In this document: in pieces, positions 48,626-57,922 of the stretch
Position numbering within the stretch: position 1 is the first letter of the stretch
How the letters are laid out: every line of letters starts with the position of its first letter
Translations under genes and position numbers: made by a program
The notes under the pieces: generated by a model
Seen by the model: only the letters and a program-made list of their open reading frames with translations
Databases searched by the model: none
What the model was told of the DNA's origin: nothing
Assembly: GCA_900770225.1 (NCBI GenBank)
Contig: CAAGJU010000106.1
Location: 1 to 58,046 of the forward strand
Origin: Lachnospiraceae bacterium
Lineage (GTDB): Bacteria; Bacillota; Clostridia; Lachnospirales; Lachnospiraceae
Length of the DNA stretch: 58,046 nucleotides
Reading direction: 5' to 3'

Positions 48626-50059
48626 TTAAAGCACGTCCGCAAAATGCGGCTGCAGTCTGCGGAATACATGTGTGCCGCAGATAAAGATCAGGATCGTCAC
48701 CAGCCAGAAATACAGCGTGATGGCCGGTCTCTGCCAGAACCAGATATGATTGATAAGAGAATCCCTGTATCCCATGACAATGTAATACATGGGGTTGGCC
48801 TTCAGAATAACCAGAAGCGCACCGGATACATTCATCGCATCAATATTCCACATGATCGGAGTGAACCACACGCCGACCTGGAGAACAATATTGACGATCT
48901 GCGACATATCACGGAAAAATGCGACGATAGCACTCGTGAAATAGACCACTCCCGTCACATTGATCAGCATGGCCAGTGAATAATACAAAAGCTGTAATGA
49001 GAACCACCCGGGGAACATGCCATAGGCGGTGTACATGATCAGTGTGAAGGCAACAAAGAACAGATGCACGTAAAGGCTCGAAAGGATCTTTACGACCGGC
49101 AGGCAGCTGACGTGGAACACGACCTTTTTCACCAGATAGGTGTATTCCATCAGGGCATTCGAACCTGATCCCATGGCATCCGAAAAGAAGAACCATGGGA
49201 CAAGACCGGACAGCAGCCAGAGTACATAGGGGACCTCAATGCCGCCCTTCGTCACCTGACTTCCCACGTTCAGAGCTCTCTGAAATACAAACCAGTAGAC
49301 AAATATCGTCACGACCGGCTGTACAAAGGCCCAGAACGTTCCGAAAAACGAACCCGCGAATTTATTGCGGAAATCGTTACGGCCGAGGGAACTGATCAGT
49401 TTCCTGTTTCTGACGACCTCGATCGGAATCGAGGATATGGCATTCCACTTCCATATGATGAGGAAGAAAAGCAGTGCGACAACGGCACAGATCAGAATGC
49501 GAAGAACGATCTGTCCTGTCGAAAGGGGTTCCGTTGCGATCTCCTTGTCGATCCGCTGAATACCCGCCTGCGTCTCTGCCGGATCAATGGCGTGAAATAT
49601 AATATAGCCGTCATTGCTGGTGAGGTCCAGGGAATAGACGTCTCCCTTCTTCACCGCACTGATGCTGATCATGTTCTGTACGTCATCATCCAGTGACAGG
49701 GAGAAAATCGTGCGTCCCCGATGGGTGACCGCAATATGGGAGATATCCATCTGACAGCTTTCCGCTGCCGGGTCAAAACGAATGACCGCCGTATCGAGAG
49801 GTATCTCGATCGACACTGTCTGCATCTCACCGTTACCGGTGTAGGAACCCTGCTCTGTCTCGTCTTCATTAAAGTCCCCGTTTTCCTCACCGGCCTTCAG
49901 ATAGTACACTTTGCAGGCCTCCGCCTTCGGCGAAGACATGGTGACATCCAGGCTGATAACCTCCTGCAGTTCACCCGGTCTGTATTTGATTACACCCACG
50001 ATGATCAGCACTGCCAGAACAGCCAGGATCACGCGGACTATTGTGCTTTTTTTCTTCAT
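48626..50059 (-). CDS. Polysaccharide ABC exporter permease, Wzm-like, with extra N-terminal extracytoplasmic domain
   Basis: 477 residues. Unlike normal Wzm/TagG permeases (about 260 residues), it begins with a membrane helix (about 7-25), a beta-rich region of about 150 residues outside the cell (about 28-180; LDVTMSSPKAEACKVYYL, VAVTHRGRTIFSLSL-like stretch) and another helix (about 190-210). The ABC-2 permease domain of about six helices follows (about 215-477; GRNDFRNKFAGSFFGTFWAF, LVPWFFFSDAMGSG, KANPMYYIVMGYRDSL). It exports the polymer together with the Wzt-like ATPase. ATG 50059 is chosen because GAGGA lies nine bases upstream; the ATG at 50068 is too close to it. Confidence 0.9.
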   Translation of the reverse strand: MKKKSTIVRVILAVLAVLIIVGVIKYRPGELQEVISLDVTMSSPKAEACKVYYLKAGEENGDFNEDETEQGSYTGNGEMQTVSIEIPLDTAVIRFDPAAESCQMDISHIAVTHRGRTIFSLSLDDDVQNMISISAVKKGDVYSLDLTSNDGYIIFHAIDPAETQAGIQRIDKEIATEPLSTGQIVLRILICAVVALLFFLIIWKWNAISSIPIEVVRNRKLISSLGRNDFRNKFAGSFFGTFWAFVQPVVTIFVYWFVFQRALNVGSQVTKGGIEVPYVLWLLSGLVPWFFFSDAMGSGSNALMEYTYLVKKVVFHVSCLPVVKILSSLYVHLFFVAFTLIMYTAYGMFPGWFSLQLLYYSLAMLINVTGVVYFTSAIVAFFRDMSQIVNIVLQVGVWFTPIMWNIDAMNVSGALLVILKANPMYYIVMGYRDSLINHIWFWQRPAITLYFWLVTILIFICGTHVFRRLQPHFADVL

Positions 50060-50089
50060 CCGAATCATTCCTCAGCAAGAAATTGCCAC

Positions 50090-50671
50090 TCAGAAATTTT
50101 TTCTGCGCTGCAGAAACTCCTGATAGCTCCAGTTTACCTTGTCTTTTTCTGAAAAGATAAGATCATCGGCAGTCATGCCTTCCGGCATCGGCCACTGTAC
50201 ATTGATATCCGGATCGTTCCACATGAGGCCGCCCTCATCATTCGGATGATAGAAATCCGTTACCTTATAGCAGAACTCGGCGTAATCGGAAAGGACGATA
50301 AAACCATGGGCGAAGTTCTTGGGAATAAAGAACTGCTTCTTGTTCTCCTCCGTCAGCTCAACACCGAACCACTTGCCGAATGTGCTGCTGCCCTCGCGGA
50401 GATCCACCGCCACATCAAAGACGGAACCGCGGATACAGCGGACAAGCTTATCCTGCGGATAGTGGATCTGGAAGTGAAGGCCGCGAAGAACGCCCTTCTT
50501 CGATGCGGACTGATTGTCCTGTACGAACTGGCAGTCAATCCCCGCCGCACTGAAATCCTGATAGTTATAGGTCTCCATGAAATAGCCACGGTTGTCACCG
50601 AACACCTTCGGCTCGATCACGTAAAGTCCCTGAATACCGCCGCAATCCTTCTGAACACTGATTTGTCCCAT
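50090..50671 (-). CDS. rfbC: dTDP-4-dehydrorhamnose 3,5-epimerase
   Basis: Epimerises dTDP-4-keto-6-deoxyglucose at C3 and C5 on the way to dTDP-L-rhamnose. 193 residues, cupin fold. Motifs: FGDNRGYFMETYN (about 24-36), QDNQSASKKGVLRGLHFQ (about 51-68) with catalytic His, and FAHGFIVLSDYAEFCYKVTD (about 119-138). Start ATG 50671 with GAGG upstream. First gene of rfbC-permease-ATPase-methyltransferase/kinase-glycosyltransferase, behind a promoter at 50750-50778. Confidence 0.97.
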   Translation of the reverse strand: MGQISVQKDCGGIQGLYVIEPKVFGDNRGYFMETYNYQDFSAAGIDCQFVQDNQSASKKGVLRGLHFQIHYPQDKLVRCIRGSVFDVAVDLREGSSTFGKWFGVELTEENKKQFFIPKNFAHGFIVLSDYAEFCYKVTDFYHPNDEGGLMWNDPDINVQWPMPEGMTADDLIFSEKDKVNWSYQEFLQRRKNF

Positions 50672-50749
50672 AATTTACCTCGTTTCTTCTTAACATATTG
50701 GTAAGATAAGTTCTGATAAATACCGGTCAACTGTCAGACACGGTATTCC

Positions 50750-50778
50750 ATTATAAATCCTGCTTTTGTAATGTGCAA
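50750..50778 (-). promoter_or_regulatory. Sigma-A promoter of rfbC and the export genes
   Basis: On the minus strand TTGCAC (50773-50778), 17 bases, TATAAT (50750-50755), 79 bases before the rfbC start. It splits the polysaccharide locus into two transcription units. Confidence 0.75.
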
Positions 50779-50863
50779 GCTGTGTACGCTTTCCGAACAA
50801 CCCACGGCCCGTAACGTTTGTCATCTGTAAAAAGTCATGCATGGAGGCTCTCAGATATCCCCG

Positions 50864-51640
50864 TTATCCTGCCAGTGCATAGATCAGATAGCCGTCAGCC
50901 TCCTGCCGGAAAGAAAACCCGCAGGCTTCCATGACACCGTCAGCAGGCTTTTCGTCCTGTCTGATGACCAGATAGGTATAGCCGCGCTTCTTCATGATAT
51001 CCGCCACATAAGCATAATCCGGATTTCCGCTGCTCATCTGGTCGAATACACTCTTTGCTTCATCATCGATGTTGTGAGAAATGAAGCTGTAGGCATCTCT
51101 GCCATACATCTGCATAATATCTGAGGAATATACTCTAGAATAGCAGAAAAGATCCGGGTGCATGACCACATAAGGTCTGCTGTCCATGGCCAGCAGGGCA
51201 TTATCCACGTCGACAACCGCCTGGGGAATCTTGTATGCATTGGCAGCCCGTGTGAAATGGTCTGTCATATAAGCGGAATACGCATTCGTTCCGCCGATAC
51301 AGATGATAACAGCCAGAGCTGCAGAAGCTACGGCCTTCATCCATTTTTTCGGAAGATCCGTCAGCAGGGTCACGGCTGCGCAGGCGATCACCGGAACAGC
51401 CGGAATCAGCCAGAATGCCCGCCAGTACGCATATTTAAAAACTTTCAGATATACATGCTGATACAGAGGCGGTGCAAAAATCACCAGCATCAGCAGAACT
51501 GACGGTCCTATGATGATCCTTCTCTTCTCCGGCCTCGCGAAAAACAGGTAAACCAGACTGACCAGATACATGGGAAAGATCAGATTGCCCGCCATGGACT
51601 CTTTCAATATGGAAAAAATCCCGAATATAATATCTTTCAT
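50864..51640 (-). CDS. Membrane protein, probable C-terminal part of a DUF6077-like protein
   Basis: About 258 residues. Three or four helices in the first 110 residues (LIFPMYLVSLVYLFF; AYWRAFWLIPAVPVIACA; AVASAALAVIICIGG), then a soluble extracytoplasmic part (about 115-258). I see no catalytic motif. It follows the 418-residue membrane protein by 13 bases in another frame, and the two together have the size and helix order expected of one DUF6077-like protein. Either a natural two-gene form or a frameshifted gene. Start ATG 51640 (GGGGA six bases upstream), or ATG 51646. Confidence 0.6.
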   Translation of the reverse strand: MKDIIFGIFSILKESMAGNLIFPMYLVSLVYLFFARPEKRRIIIGPSVLLMLVIFAPPLYQHVYLKVFKYAYWRAFWLIPAVPVIACAAVTLLTDLPKKWMKAVASAALAVIICIGGTNAYSAYMTDHFTRAANAYKIPQAVVDVDNALLAMDSRPYVVMHPDLFCYSRVYSSDIMQMYGRDAYSFISHNIDDEAKSVFDQMSSGNPDYAYVADIMKKRGYTYLVIRQDEKPADGVMEACGFSFRQEADGYLIYALAG

Positions 51641-51653
51641 TGTCATTCCCCTG

Positions 51654-52910
51654 TCAGCTGACGCCAGCCGACGTCAGCCACACCGACAGAACGCCGCAGA
51701 TGGCCGATGGTATACACGCAGCTGCCATGGCTAGTACCGGACGAATTCTGCGATAAGCCAGCAGATACCACAGGCCTCCGACGCCAATCAGCAGCGCCGC
51801 CAGTATCACACCCATACCGGACATCAGACAACAGCCCGCATCCGTGAGAAAAAGAATCAGCCATGCGCGAAAAGGATGCTGCGTTAAAAAACCGCCCTTC
51901 CATGGAGCCGTATGATTTTCCTTCCGACGGGCCTCCGCTGCCTGATACAGAATCAGGAGTTCCAGCATAATCAGGGGAATGCCAACACCCGCCACCGTCG
52001 CCTTGCCCTGCCATATCCTGTGCAGGGTAAACTCTCCTGCCGTTCTTGATGATCCGGCAAAAAACATCATGCAGACAGCCACCACAAGTACAAACAGCAG
52101 GGTTTTATTTTTATCATTCTGAAAAAGTCTTTGCCCGCCGAGAAAAACAATGGCGTAAAAGAGCAGCAGCAGCCACGGGGCATAGACCGTATGGCTGAAG
52201 ATTGCCGGATGGATGCAGCTGAGGCGCGACAGAAGCGCCAGCCATATCGTCCAGGGAGAAGGCATATCCTTTGTGATCTCCGACCAGTCCCGGCTCAGCT
52301 CACCCGTTGCCGGATTCTTCTCCAGTATGGTGTTCTGCTGAAACGCCTCTGTTGCCTCTGCGACAAACCGGGAATCATCGGCATCCATGTAACTCCCGAA
52401 GATATACGTGCACACCTGATATCCCACAATGCATATTACCGCTGCCAGCAGAATCCAGGTGATCAGCGTCATACCCCGTGTGTGTCTGCGAAAAAATGAA
52501 CGAATATCCGAAGCTCTCAGGGATATATTTCTGCATAAGGGCAGCCGTCGTGTCATGAGACTGTAGACGATCAGGATCACAGCCAGAGACGCCAGCCACA
52601 GACCGACAGCCGTTGAAAAGCGCATATGACCGAGCAGCCCCGGTACAGCGATCAGTTCGAACACAGCCCACATCAGCACCGTCCCGGAAAGCAGGCACCA
52701 GATCATTCCCGAAATGCCCGGTTTTTTTCTGTCACTGTCTGTGTCTGCCGGTCTCCTGCTGTCTGCCCTGTCCCTGTATCCTGCTCTGTCTCTGTATCCT
52801 GCTCTGTCTCTGCCTCCGGCGGCATATGCCGGGAAAAACATCAGGCCAAGCATGATCGGAAGAATCAGCAGCCAGACCAGCAAAAGAATGAACTCAGCAA
52901 TAATCATCAT
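51654..52910 (-). CDS. Polytopic membrane protein, DUF6077-like
   Basis: 418 residues with about nine membrane helices. An early cytoplasmic or outer loop (about 25-55) contains three copies of R-D-R-A-G-Y/D encoded by an 18-bp tandem repeat at about 52777-52826. It resembles DUF6077 membrane proteins of polysaccharide loci; function unknown, possibly a glycan-modifying or lipid-linked-sugar enzyme. Start ATG 52910 has AAAAGGAT upstream and is 13 bases past the upstream stop; the longer frame to 52997 overlaps the MBL gene and is rejected. The C-terminus ends within a helix, followed at once by the next membrane protein gene. Confidence 0.65.
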   Translation of the reverse strand: MMIIAEFILLLVWLLILPIMLGLMFFPAYAAGGRDRAGYRDRAGYRDRADSRRPADTDSDRKKPGISGMIWCLLSGTVLMWAVFELIAVPGLLGHMRFSTAVGLWLASLAVILIVYSLMTRRLPLCRNISLRASDIRSFFRRHTRGMTLITWILLAAVICIVGYQVCTYIFGSYMDADDSRFVAEATEAFQQNTILEKNPATGELSRDWSEITKDMPSPWTIWLALLSRLSCIHPAIFSHTVYAPWLLLLFYAIVFLGGQRLFQNDKNKTLLFVLVVAVCMMFFAGSSRTAGEFTLHRIWQGKATVAGVGIPLIMLELLILYQAAEARRKENHTAPWKGGFLTQHPFRAWLILFLTDAGCCLMSGMGVILAALLIGVGGLWYLLAYRRIRPVLAMAAACIPSAICGVLSVWLTSAGVS

Positions 52911-52923
52911 GTTCGTATCCTTT

Positions 52924-53868
52924 TTATCGGAACAGGAAGTTGTACTGCTGTTCCGTCCACGTGACCACATCGACGCCGTTTTCCTGCAGATGTGCAATCA
53001 GCGAAGGGCAGTCATACGTACCCGTTGTATCTCCGGTGATGGATGCAGGCGCATCGATAAAGGCTCTCTGCGGGCTGACGGCGTCATAAAATTCCTGCGA
53101 AAGTCCCCAGTTCCCGTGATGTGCACACTGCACAAAATCAGATGACAGCTCCTGCTCATGCTGAGGCAGGATATACTGTTCCATTTCCTTCTGGACATCT
53201 GCACAGAACAGCATGCTGTTTTTCCTCCCCGTCAGGCGGAACATCATCGATCCGTCATTGCACAGATGGTCCTGCAGTTCGTCCGTGTGCTCATCCCAGG
53301 AATGCAGCACCTTCATCTTCAGGCCGATCAGATCAAGTTCGTCATTTTCCCTGAGAAAGGTGATATTATTCATTCCCTCTGTCAGCTGCAGGAAGTCCTC
53401 GTATGCACTCAGCACATCATAGTCCTGTGCGGTCTCTTCATACCGTTCCCGGTTTACCGGCACTGTGTAGATTTGATCAATGGTAACTTCGCTGCCATAT
53501 GTGCGGACAACGCCGTTAAATGCGCCCACGTGATCCGGATGCGGATGTGTTATAATCCAGGCCGTCACATGATGATCATGTGCCCGGATCACGGACATAA
53601 CCTGTTCAATATCACCAGCCTCATCCCATCCGCCGTCGATGAGCACCAGTCTGCCCTTCGCATCAACAATGGAGTAGAACATGCTCTGGTTTCCCGATGT
53701 ACCGGCGTAGCGGGTAAACCGCCATTCTCCCGGAAACAGGGAAAAAGAACCGTCTGTCTGCTTCTGCTCAACAATCGGCGCTGCCTTGTTCCATACAGTC
53801 AGAGCAGCCCAGACGATCAGCAGGATAAGCGCTATACAGGAAATAACTGTCTTTTTATTTTTTTTCAT
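52924..53868 (-). CDS. Membrane-anchored MBL-fold hydrolase (ComEC C-terminal-like)
   Basis: 314 residues. One N-terminal helix (about 8-27) anchors the protein, with the enzyme domain outside. The metallo-beta-lactamase fold has HPHPDHVGAF (about 108-117) as the H-x-H-x-D-H metal site, an Asp in VLIDGGWDEAG (about 77) and a later His pair in VQCAHHGNWG (about 248-251). Substrate unknown; such proteins can be phosphodiesterases or nucleases. Its location between glycosyltransferases suggests a role at the cell surface. No good Shine-Dalgarno is seen before ATG 53868. Confidence 0.85.
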   Translation of the reverse strand: MKKNKKTVISCIALILLIVWAALTVWNKAAPIVEQKQTDGSFSLFPGEWRFTRYAGTSGNQSMFYSIVDAKGRLVLIDGGWDEAGDIEQVMSVIRAHDHHVTAWIITHPHPDHVGAFNGVVRTYGSEVTIDQIYTVPVNRERYEETAQDYDVLSAYEDFLQLTEGMNNITFLRENDELDLIGLKMKVLHSWDEHTDELQDHLCNDGSMMFRLTGRKNSMLFCADVQKEMEQYILPQHEQELSSDFVQCAHHGNWGLSQEFYDAVSPQRAFIDAPASITGDTTGTYDCPSLIAHLQENGVDVVTWTEQQYNFLFR

Positions 53869-53942
53869 ACACGTTAAAAACCATATGCTGTGAGCAGAGC
53901 CACAGCGCTATATGAAACTCACATACTGTAAGGGACGGCACA

Positions 53943-54929
53943 TTATCCGTGCCGCGTAAATACTGTGGAAGCGAAGTCCGCCAGCATGGCCTTCCCGGAT
54001 TTCAGTTTTCTGTACTCCGGTCGCCGGAGCAGCCGAAACAGCCCCGCAGCATCCCGTTCACGTACGCAGCGTATATCCTCTTTCAGAAAGCTGTCTGCCT
54101 TCTGCATGCTGCGGCTGGCAGCGTAAAGATCGGGGAAGGTTTTCTGTACCCATAACAGAAACGACTCTGCCCGCTCCGCCTCCAGTGTGCGGTAATCCGC
54201 GTTCATCCGGCCGCCAGAGGCATCCGCATGCAGACCGTGCACATTATCGCCGTGAATACGATAGCAGAACAGCGGGTGATGATAAAACCATAAGCCGTTT
54301 TCAGCCGCACCCATCATGACGATCTGCCAGTCATGAGGAACGGTATCCGTAAAATTCCGGAGAAAACTGTCGCAGATATGCGGCCTGAAAGCCAGAGCAC
54401 AGCCCTGGGCAAAATTATGATAGATCAGATCTTCAGCCGGCACGCGGACAAGCGCGTCCGCAGCCACGTTCCTGTGATAGAGATGCTGGTTTGACCAGCC
54501 TTTTCCCGTCCTGTCGGGCAGCCGCTCTCCCTCCGGTCCGATCAGAAGAAAAGAGGAGGCGAGGACTTCCATATCCGGATGTTCCGCAAACAGAGCCGCC
54601 ACAGTTTCCGCCTTCTCCGGAAGCCACAGATCATCCTGATCGCAGAGCATGAAAAGTACATCTTCTCCGCCGGCCTTTTCCCTGCCGTACGACAGCGCCT
54701 GATAAAAATTCCGCCGATATCCGGCATTGGAACTGTTTCTGCGCAGAACAAGCGGAAACGCCGGCCACTGCTTCTGATAGTCCTGCAGAATTTCCCATGT
54801 ATGGTCAGTCGAAGCATCATCCGATACGATGATCTCGTCGGGAACGCGTGTCTGGAGACGAATGGAATCCAGCTGTTCACGGATGTACTTTTCTCCGTTC
54901 CAGGCAGCCAGTGCAACCGTAATGTGCAT
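53943..54929 (-). CDS. Family 2 glycosyltransferase (rhamnosyltransferase-like)
   Basis: 328 residues, GT-A fold. Begins MHITVALAAWNGEKYIREQLDSI (first 23 residues, quoted only in part here: VALAAWNGEKYI). Then IIVSDDASTDHTW (about 34-46) and the acidic metal-site segment LFMLCDQDDLWLPEKAE (about 92-108). Related to RfbF/WbbL-type enzymes that transfer rhamnose from dTDP-rhamnose. The C-terminal part (about 230-328) is helical. ATG 54929 with GGAAGGAG upstream. Follows the other GT2 gene by 99 bases. Confidence 0.88.
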   Translation of the reverse strand: MHITVALAAWNGEKYIREQLDSIRLQTRVPDEIIVSDDASTDHTWEILQDYQKQWPAFPLVLRRNSSNAGYRRNFYQALSYGREKAGGEDVLFMLCDQDDLWLPEKAETVAALFAEHPDMEVLASSFLLIGPEGERLPDRTGKGWSNQHLYHRNVAADALVRVPAEDLIYHNFAQGCALAFRPHICDSFLRNFTDTVPHDWQIVMMGAAENGLWFYHHPLFCYRIHGDNVHGLHADASGGRMNADYRTLEAERAESFLLWVQKTFPDLYAASRSMQKADSFLKEDIRCVRERDAAGLFRLLRRPEYRKLKSGKAMLADFASTVFTRHG

Positions 54930-55028
54930 AGATGTCGCTCCTTCCTGTCACAGATGTCCCCGAATACACAGAAGGCCGGACTCCCGGCCCGCAGAATAAC
55001 CACAGACTGAGAATGATCCGGTCGGTTT

Positions 55029-55952
55029 TCAAATATAAAGCAGATACCCGAGCGAGCGCACCCAGTCGCTTTTGAGGTAGCCGCCGTCAATGAGTGCCTT
55101 CATCCGTTTCAGCTTCGGATAATCGCGGATCGCCAGAAAGTCATCCAGGATTTTCTGCGACTTTCCGCTCATCTCGGCATAAAAGCGTTCCTTCAGAAGC
55201 TCAGCCTGCGCATAATAGGTATACTTTGAATTCCGTACGGATTTATCGCGCAGTTTCTCCAGACGGTATTCCATGCTCTTCACATCCCGCGCGCCCACGT
55301 CATTGTCACCGTGCTGACGATAATACGTGAGTTTTTCCGGCACATGACAGATCCTGCCCATGGCACTCACGTACAGGGCGATCCACCAGTCATGCATCAG
55401 AATCCTGCTGTCGTAATCTCCTGCCAGCTGGCAGGCTGTCTTGTTGATCATCATCGTACATCCGGTGATGTAATTCTGAACGAGAAGCCTGTTCAGACTT
55501 CTGTAATGCCTTGCGATCTGGAGACTGGATTCATTGACCGGCAGCGGACGGAGCTGAGCATCCGTCACCTGATAATCCGAAAAGACCAGGATCGGCGCGG
55601 CGCCGTCAGCCGTTCTCTTTTCCTCTGCCTGCATCCGCTGCAGCAGGGTGCTGACCTTGTCAGGCATCCAGCTGTCATCCTGATCGCAGAACATGACGTA
55701 GCCGGCGGTGGAATGCTTCATCAGCAGCATAAAGTTTCTGGCGGGATTTCCGCCTCCCAGGTCATCTTCGATGATCTCGATCTTTCCCGCGTGATGAAGC
55801 GCATACTCTCTCAGAATACGCATCGTTCCATCCGTCGATCCGTCATCCCGCACAAGGATGCGGAAATCCTGAAATGTCTGGTTAAACAGGGAATCCAGCT
55901 GCTCCCGCAGGTATTTTTCTCCGTTATATGTGGCCAGCAGAATATCAACCAA
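55029..55952 (-). CDS. Family 2 glycosyltransferase (rhamnosyltransferase-like)
   Basis: 307 residues. N-terminal DILLATYNGEKYLREQLDSL (about 3-22), ILVRDDGSTDGTM (about 32-44) and YVMFCDQDDSWMPDKVS (about 84-100) mark the GT2 nucleotide-sugar and metal sites. The region HDWWIALYVSAMGRICHVPEKLTYYRQH (about 186-213) is typical of rhamnosyltransferases acting on surface glycans. The start is TTG 55952 with AGGGAG eight bases upstream; no ATG is available nearby. Lies 15 bases after rfbD. Confidence 0.88.
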   Translation of the reverse strand: MVDILLATYNGEKYLREQLDSLFNQTFQDFRILVRDDGSTDGTMRILREYALHHAGKIEIIEDDLGGGNPARNFMLLMKHSTAGYVMFCDQDDSWMPDKVSTLLQRMQAEEKRTADGAAPILVFSDYQVTDAQLRPLPVNESSLQIARHYRSLNRLLVQNYITGCTMMINKTACQLAGDYDSRILMHDWWIALYVSAMGRICHVPEKLTYYRQHGDNDVGARDVKSMEYRLEKLRDKSVRNSKYTYYAQAELLKERFYAEMSGKSQKILDDFLAIRDYPKLKRMKALIDGGYLKSDWVRSLGYLLYI

Positions 55953-55967
55953 TGCCGTATCTCCCTG

Positions 55968-56891
55968 TCAGCTTGCCGTCTCCCCGATGTCGATCAGGAA
56001 ACGGTGCAGCGCATCTTTCCAGTCAGGGAGCGGTTTGAATCCGTTCTCTGTGAGTTTTGATTTATCCAGCCGGCTGTTGAACGGGCGGGCTGCTTTGGAA
56101 AGGCCGTATTCAGCCGTCGTCACCGGCGTCACCTTCGTGTCGAGACCCGCCTGCCGGTAAATTTCCTTCGTGAAATCGTACCAGGAAATATAGCCGCCCT
56201 CGTTGGTCGCATGATAATAACCGTATTTATCGGTTTCGATCATATCCACGAGCAGCCGCGCGAGATCATAGGTATACGTAGGCGTGCCGATCTGGTCATT
56301 GACCACGCGGACCTCCGGGTGTGTTTTTCCCACATTCAGCATCGTGCGGATGAAATTCTTGCCGTTTCTGCCGAATACCCAGGCGATCCTGACGATAAAA
56401 TATCTGTCGAGCGTCTTCGACACAGCGAGTTCGCCGGCGAGTTTGCTCTGTCCGTAGACGTTCAGCGGCGCATAATCTCTGCAGTCCGGCTTCCAGGGCT
56501 CCGCGCCCTGCCCGTTGAACACGTAATCCGTGCTGATGTAGACCATCTTCGCACCGACTGCTTTTGCCGCATCAGCGATATGCTGCGTTCCGTCTCTGTT
56601 AATGGCCATGACCTTGCCCTGATTGGCCTCATCTTCTGCCGCGTCTACAGCGGTCCATGCGGCACAGTGCACGATCACATCCGGATGTAAGCTGCCGATC
56701 GTCTCCGATACAGCTGCCGCATCCGTAATATCCAGGGATACATAGGGCATCTCTGTCACAGGGCTTCCGTCCGCCACGCCGTTATACGCGGGCGCCAGAT
56801 CTGTCCCGATTCCCTCATATCCTCTCTTTGCCAGTTCGTTCATCACGTCGTGGCCGAGCTGGCCAGCGACACCGGTCACAAATACCTTCAT
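55968..56891 (-). CDS. rfbD: dTDP-4-dehydrorhamnose reductase
   Basis: NADPH/NADH-dependent last step of dTDP-L-rhamnose synthesis. 307 residues, SDR fold. GVAGQLGHDV (about 7-16) binds the cofactor; the catalytic triad lies in STDYVFNGQG (about 119-128) and YGQSKLAGE (about 146-154, Tyr and Lys); AWVFGRNGKNF is also typical. ATG 56891 overlaps the rfbB stop by four bases (ATGA), implying coupled translation. Confidence 0.97.
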   Translation of the reverse strand: MKVFVTGVAGQLGHDVMNELAKRGYEGIGTDLAPAYNGVADGSPVTEMPYVSLDITDAAAVSETIGSLHPDVIVHCAAWTAVDAAEDEANQGKVMAINRDGTQHIADAAKAVGAKMVYISTDYVFNGQGAEPWKPDCRDYAPLNVYGQSKLAGELAVSKTLDRYFIVRIAWVFGRNGKNFIRTMLNVGKTHPEVRVVNDQIGTPTYTYDLARLLVDMIETDKYGYYHATNEGGYISWYDFTKEIYRQAGLDTKVTPVTTAEYGLSKAARPFNSRLDKSKLTENGFKPLPDWKDALHRFLIDIGETAS

Positions 56892-57922
56892 CCCTTGAGT
56901 ACTTCCTTTTTTCCGTACATGTCTCTGTAGTAGTTCTGATAATCACCGGAGATGATATTCTGCCACCACGGCTTGTTATCCAGGTACCACTGGATCGTCA
57001 TCCGGATGCCATCCTTAAACATGGTCTCCGGGAGCCAGCCAAGCTCATTGTGAATCTTAGTCGGATCGATCGCATATCTTCTGTCATGACCCTTGCGGTC
57101 TGTCACATGCTCGATTAGGCTGTATGGCTTGCCCAGGTAATCACAGATCAGCTTCACAATGTCGATATTTCTCATCTCATTGTGTCCGCCGATATTGTAT
57201 ACCTCGCCTACCGTTCCCTTGCGGATGATGAGGTCGATGGCCTTGCAGTGATCCTCGACGTAGAGCCAGTCGCGGACGTTCAGTCCCTCGCCGTATACAG
57301 GAAGGGGCTTGTCATCCAGCGCATTGGCGATCATCAGCGGGATCAGCTTCTCCGGGAACTGATAAGGGCCGTAGTTATTGGAGCAGCGGCTGATAGTGAC
57401 AGGCAGTCCGTACGTCCTGTGATAGGCATTGACGAGAAGGTCCGCCGAAGCCTTGGACGTGCTGTACGGGCTGGATGTATGGATCGGGGTATCCTCATGG
57501 AAAAACAGATCCGGGCGATCAAGCGGAAGATCTCCGTACACCTCATCCGTGGAAACCTGATGATACCGCTGAATGCCGTACTTCCGGCATGCATCCATCA
57601 GAACGGAGGTTCCGATGATATTTGTCTCCAGGAAGATCGTCGGATTCTCGATCGAACGGTCTACGTGGGATTCAGCCGCAAAATTGACGACGATATCCGG
57701 TTTCTCCTCTTCAAAGAGCTTGTACACGCCCTCCCGGTCACAGATGTCCAGCTTAACGAAGCGGAAACCCGGATCGTTCATCACCGGCTCCAGCGTCGAC
57801 AGGTTGCCGGCATAGGTCAGCTTGTCCAGGCAGATGATCCTGTCTTCCGGATGTGCTTTTCTCTCATAAAAAATAAAATTGCTTCCGATAAATCCGGCTC
57901 CGCCGGTCACAATAATAGTCAT
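56888..57922 (-). CDS. rfbB: dTDP-glucose 4,6-dehydratase
   Basis: Converts dTDP-glucose to dTDP-4-keto-6-deoxyglucose; an NAD-binding SDR enzyme. 344 residues. GGAGFIGSNF (about 7-16), catalytic Thr/Asp/Glu in VSTDEVYGDL (about 124-133) and Tyr/Lys in YSTSKASADL (about 153-162), then SRCSNNYGPYQFPEKLIPLM (about 180-199). Start ATG 57922 with AAGGAGAAT upstream. First gene of the upstream transcription unit of the locus. No clear promoter was found in 57923-58046; rfbA is not present in the window. Confidence 0.97.
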   Translation of the reverse strand: MTIIVTGGAGFIGSNFIFYERKAHPEDRIICLDKLTYAGNLSTLEPVMNDPGFRFVKLDICDREGVYKLFEEEKPDIVVNFAAESHVDRSIENPTIFLETNIIGTSVLMDACRKYGIQRYHQVSTDEVYGDLPLDRPDLFFHEDTPIHTSSPYSTSKASADLLVNAYHRTYGLPVTISRCSNNYGPYQFPEKLIPLMIANALDDKPLPVYGEGLNVRDWLYVEDHCKAIDLIIRKGTVGEVYNIGGHNEMRNIDIVKLICDYLGKPYSLIEHVTDRKGHDRRYAIDPTKIHNELGWLPETMFKDGIRMTIQWYLDNKPWWQNIISGDYQNYYRDMYGKKEVLKG

